Source: Anaerolineae bacterium (GTDB lineage: Bacteria > Chloroflexota > Anaerolineae > Promineifilales > Promineifilaceae). Taken from it: a stretch of 7,423 nucleotides of DNA. This document shows positions 4,706 to 7,423 of the stretch, one piece after another. The notes under the pieces are model-generated. The model searched no databases. It was given only the letters and a program-made list of their open reading frames with translations, and was not told the DNA's origin. A program made the position numbers and the translations under genes. The stretch covers positions 1 through 7,423 of the forward strand of contig JANQGC010000145.1 in NCBI GenBank assembly GCA_028277515.1, given 5' to 3'. How positions within the stretch are numbered: the stretch's first letter is position 1; each line of letters begins with the position of its first letter.

Positions 4706-7423
4706 ATGTCTGCATCACGCACGCTCCGTTTCGCATTCTTACTGGTCTTCGTTTTCTGTATCACGCTGCTTTCTTTCCAAAGCGCCCCGGCTCAAACTGA
4801 ACCACCGGCGCCTGGTGAAGGCACACTGCCCGTCGAAAAACCACCTGTTCCCATGCCTCAGGGCAGCGCCCAGGTCATACTCACCCCGGCAGATAACCCT
4901 ATTCCGCTGGGCAGCCTGCCATTACAGGTCGTCATAACTGAGCAAGAAGCGGCCGAGTCGCTCTCCGTCGAAGTGGCCACTCTTGATGAAACCACCGCTT
5001 ATGATATCTCCCCGGTCGGCTTCGCTTTCGAGCTTAGCACGTTTCCGGACGGGCAAGCTAAGAGTAAATCCCTGGATATGCCACCGCTACAGCTAACACT
5101 AGACTACAGCCAGATCCCCTTCCAATATGGCGCATCCATCAAAGATCGGCTCACCCTTTATCGCGTCTCCGGTTGTAAGGTGGAATCGGTTGATGTGACG
5201 CCTCCGGACCGGCCAGCGCGCGAGTTTTCCACGGAAGAAGTGCTCAACTGCACAGAGTGGCAGCCATTGGTGGTGCAAAATGATCGCGCCAATGAGCAGC
5301 TTATTGTAGATTTAAGCCAAACGGTGGAAGAAGCGCCCATCATCACGGAAACCAGCGCCAATCTTACCCCACCGGCCGACGCCGGTGAGGTTGAAAAAGG
5401 ACCGCGCCGGGAGCCGGGCGAACCCAGCTACTATGCCCTGAGCACGCTCTCCGGCGGACAGCAAGGAGATTACAGCTACACGCCCCTATCCGCTGTGGGC
5501 GAATATGAAGTAGCCCTCAGCAGCGGGGCTATGACCACCGGCTACCCCATCCCCGTGCGACCGGCCAAAGCAGGCGCCGTCCCGGAGGTATCCTTAAGCT
5601 ATAACTCCGCCCTCATCGACGGCATGCACACCAGCAAGAACAGCCAGCCCGGCTCTGCCGGTGTAGGCTGGACGGTGCAATCCGGGGCCATCATCCGCCA
5701 TTTGAAGACTTGTAACTATTCCTGGGCTCCCGGCGATTTATGTTTGACCGGGGATAACTTCACCATCATCTTAAACGGGGTGCGCTCCCGCCTGGTCAAG
5801 GTAGGAGGCTCTATTTACCGGCTGCAAAATGACCCCTACTGGAAAGTGGAACAAAAGAGCAGCAGCGAAAGCGGGCACCCGGATATCCATAAAACCTATT
5901 GGCTGGTCACCACGCCGGACGGCACGCAATATCGTTTTGGCGGTGAAATCGTTCCCGAAACAGGGGCTGACCAGAATTCTGTTTTCTATACCACCGTCTA
6001 TGACAACACCACGGCCGGCTGCTCCGGGGAAAGCTATGCCCTCTGTGATATGGCCTGGCAGTGGAATTTGGACCGGGTTGAGGACACCAATGACAATGTC
6101 ATCAACTACTTTTATGAAGTAGAGACCAACTATTATAAAGCGCGCAACTACAGTTCCGGCACCTTCCGCCGCCAATATGTGCGCGCCGGGCATGTTTCGC
6201 GCATTGAGTACACGACCACGGCCGGAGGAGGCGACGCTCCCCACGCGCGGGTCTTGTTTAACAGCGAACTGCGCTGCACCAACCCGACCACGGCCGATGG
6301 TTGCGACTGGCCTTCCGACTTTCCCGACACACCTGGCGACCTGGCATGTGCGGCCACCGGCTCTTGCAGCCAGAACAAACCCACTTTTTGGAGCCAGCGC
6401 CGCCTGGGCAGCGTGCAGACCCAGGTCTACGATGAAAGCAGCAGCCAATGGCAGATGGTGGCTCATTATAATCTCGATCAGGGCTTTCCCGTCCCACCCA
6501 CGGACGGGCAGGGGGACACCAGCGAGGCCAAGCTATGGCTGGGCGGTATTTCCCAACATCCCGGCGGCGACTTCTCCCGCTGGGCTTTCATCCAGCATGA
6601 AGCGGAGGACTTCGATGCCCAGAGCGGCCTGCAAACGGAAGTGACCACCGATATCGGCCAAGGCCTTGATGTCGGTTGGGTGGATATCGGGGATTATTTG
6701 CTCTTTGAAGATATCAACTTTGACAGTGGGGCCACGACACTGGCTGCCCGAGTGGCCAGTCCCTACAGCGGCCGCACCATCGAGTTCCGCCTGGACAACA
6801 CCACCGGCCCGCTCATCGCCACCATCAATGTGCCCGATACCGGCGGCTGGCAAAATTGGGAGACGGTAGAAACCACCGTCAGCGGGGCCAGCGGCATTCA
6901 CGATCTCTATGTCGTCTTCCCGGAGAATAACCAGAACTTCAACTGGTTCCGCTTCGGGCCGCACTTCGGCGCCGGCAGCCCCTTGCCCGGTCTCCCCGCG
7001 GTCCGCTATGAATATGAGATGCTGACCAACCGGCGCAACTATGATGTCAACGGTGTCTCACCGATGTACATGCCGCGCATCGACCAGGTGCAGACCGAAT
7101 TGGGCGGCACGGTCGATTTCACCTACGGCCAATCCCATGCCTGCCCCACTTCCAGCGGCAGCTACATTCGTCTGCCGTATGACTGCTTTGTGGCCTGGGA
7201 TGTCGGCGATCCCAATATCTCCTGGGATGACGGCTGGGTGCTGTGGAACAAATGGAAGGTGTTAGAGCAGGAAAGCAGCGACACGTTTTCCGGCAATGAG
7301 ACGGAGGCCTTGAGCTTTGAGTACAGCACCCCGACCTGGCATTATTCCGACGATCCCTCCCTGCCGGAGATTAACAGCTGCAGCGGCTGCCCCACCCGCC
7401 ACTGGACGGATCCCCGCGGCAGC
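4706..7423 (+). CDS. Secreted SpvB/RHS-like protein with an embedded family 6 carbohydrate-binding module (partial, C-terminus beyond right edge)
   Basis: The 906 codons present are open to the edge. Residues 1-29 form a Sec signal peptide (R5, R8, hydrophobic 9-24, cleavage probably after APA29). A proline-rich linker (30-52) follows. Residues about 54-205 match the beta-rich domain that often opens RHS-like proteins (VDYS-like LDYSQIPFQYG, RLTLYRVSGC, a C182 segment, QNDRANEQL). From about 270 the SpvB/TcdB-type region starts (GYPIPVRP, then VPEVSLSYNS at 292-301, GVGW at 319-322, TTPDGTQYRFGGE near 401-413). A CBM6 occupies 632-751 (EAEDFD, VGWVDIGDY, GGWQNW, NFNWFRFG), and SpvB/RHS-like sequence resumes after it (GGTVDFTYGQ). 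No YD repeats are reached yet. Fourteen cysteines in the mature part, none in the CBM6, suit an extracytoplasmic protein with disulfides. Role is inferred as surface or secreted, binding polysaccharide; a toxin C-terminus cannot be judged here. It is transcribed away from the NAD genes and probably unrelated to them. Confidence 0.9.
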   Translation, partial: MSASRTLRFAFLLVFVFCITLLSFQSAPAQTEPPAPGEGTLPVEKPPVPMPQGSAQVILTPADNPIPLGSLPLQVVITEQEAAESLSVEVATLDETTAYDISPVGFAFELSTFPDGQAKSKSLDMPPLQLTLDYSQIPFQYGASIKDRLTLYRVSGCKVESVDVTPPDRPAREFSTEEVLNCTEWQPLVVQNDRANEQLIVDLSQTVEEAPIITETSANLTPPADAGEVEKGPRREPGEPSYYALSTLSGGQQGDYSYTPLSAVGEYEVALSSGAMTTGYPIPVRPAKAGAVPEVSLSYNSALIDGMHTSKNSQPGSAGVGWTVQSGAIIRHLKTCNYSWAPGDLCLTGDNFTIILNGVRSRLVKVGGSIYRLQNDPYWKVEQKSSSESGHPDIHKTYWLVTTPDGTQYRFGGEIVPETGADQNSVFYTTVYDNTTAGCSGESYALCDMAWQWNLDRVEDTNDNVINYFYEVETNYYKARNYSSGTFRRQYVRAGHVSRIEYTTTAGGGDAPHARVLFNSELRCTNPTTADGCDWPSDFPDTPGDLACAATGSCSQNKPTFWSQRRLGSVQTQVYDESSSQWQMVAHYNLDQGFPVPPTDGQGDTSEAKLWLGGISQHPGGDFSRWAFIQHEAEDFDAQSGLQTEVTTDIGQGLDVGWVDIGDYLLFEDINFDSGATTLAARVASPYSGRTIEFRLDNTTGPLIATINVPDTGGWQNWETVETTVSGASGIHDLYVVFPENNQNFNWFRFGPHFGAGSPLPGLPAVRYEYEMLTNRRNYDVNGVSPMYMPRIDQVQTELGGTVDFTYGQSHACPTSSGSYIRLPYDCFVAWDVGDPNISWDDGWVLWNKWKVLEQESSDTFSGNETEALSFEYSTPTWHYSDDPSLPEINSCSGCPTRHWTDPRGS

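Noticed and set aside
5771..6466. Leftward 231-codon open frame inside the SpvB-like gene
   Set aside because: Long antisense frame typical of GC-rich coding DNA; the rightward frame carries clear domains and the signal peptide.

Overview
The window looks like a chromosomal segment of a moderately GC-rich bacterium. The style of the proteins (a PncB and NadD of a divergent type, and a large secreted SpvB/RHS-like protein carrying a carbohydrate-binding module) and the palindromic intergenic repeat make a Chloroflexota-type (Anaerolineae-like) organism my best guess. That is inference from protein style only; there is no rRNA or other marker gene here.

The left part (1-4053) is a single leftward gene cluster for making NAD from nicotinamide or nicotinate (Preiss-Handler route). 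In transcription order it holds a nicotinamidase-like cysteine hydrolase (4053-3124), a NadD-type nicotinate-nucleotide adenylyltransferase (3107-2400), a nicotinate phosphoribosyltransferase PncB (2271-928) and the amidase half of a glutamine-dependent NAD synthetase NadE (890 to beyond the left edge). Gaps are 16, 128 and 37 bases. Together these would convert nicotinamide to nicotinate, NaMN, NaAD and NAD. The 128-base gap before pncB is AT-rich and carries a perfect 12-bp inverted repeat, which suggests a second promoter/operator inside the cluster.

The middle (4054-4705) is a 652-base divergent intergenic region with no convincing protein gene but much structure. From left to right it holds an imperfectly palindromic repeat (4151-4221) bracketed by an 11-bp direct repeat, a convincing leftward intrinsic terminator (4268-4309), a compact stretch able to form a pseudoknot (4391-4439), a cluster of TGAC/GTCA palindromes (4505-4532), and small hairpins in the leader of the rightward gene. 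The terminator lies upstream of the NAD genes with no gene feeding into it. This points to either a small leftward RNA or a terminator-controlled leader of the NAD cluster.

The right part (4706-7423, open at the right edge) is the first 906 codons of a large exported protein. It has a Sec signal peptide, an N-terminal domain of the type found at the front of RHS-like proteins, an SpvB/TcdB-like region, and a complete family 6 carbohydrate-binding module embedded in it. No tRNA, rRNA, CRISPR array, transposase or integrase was seen.
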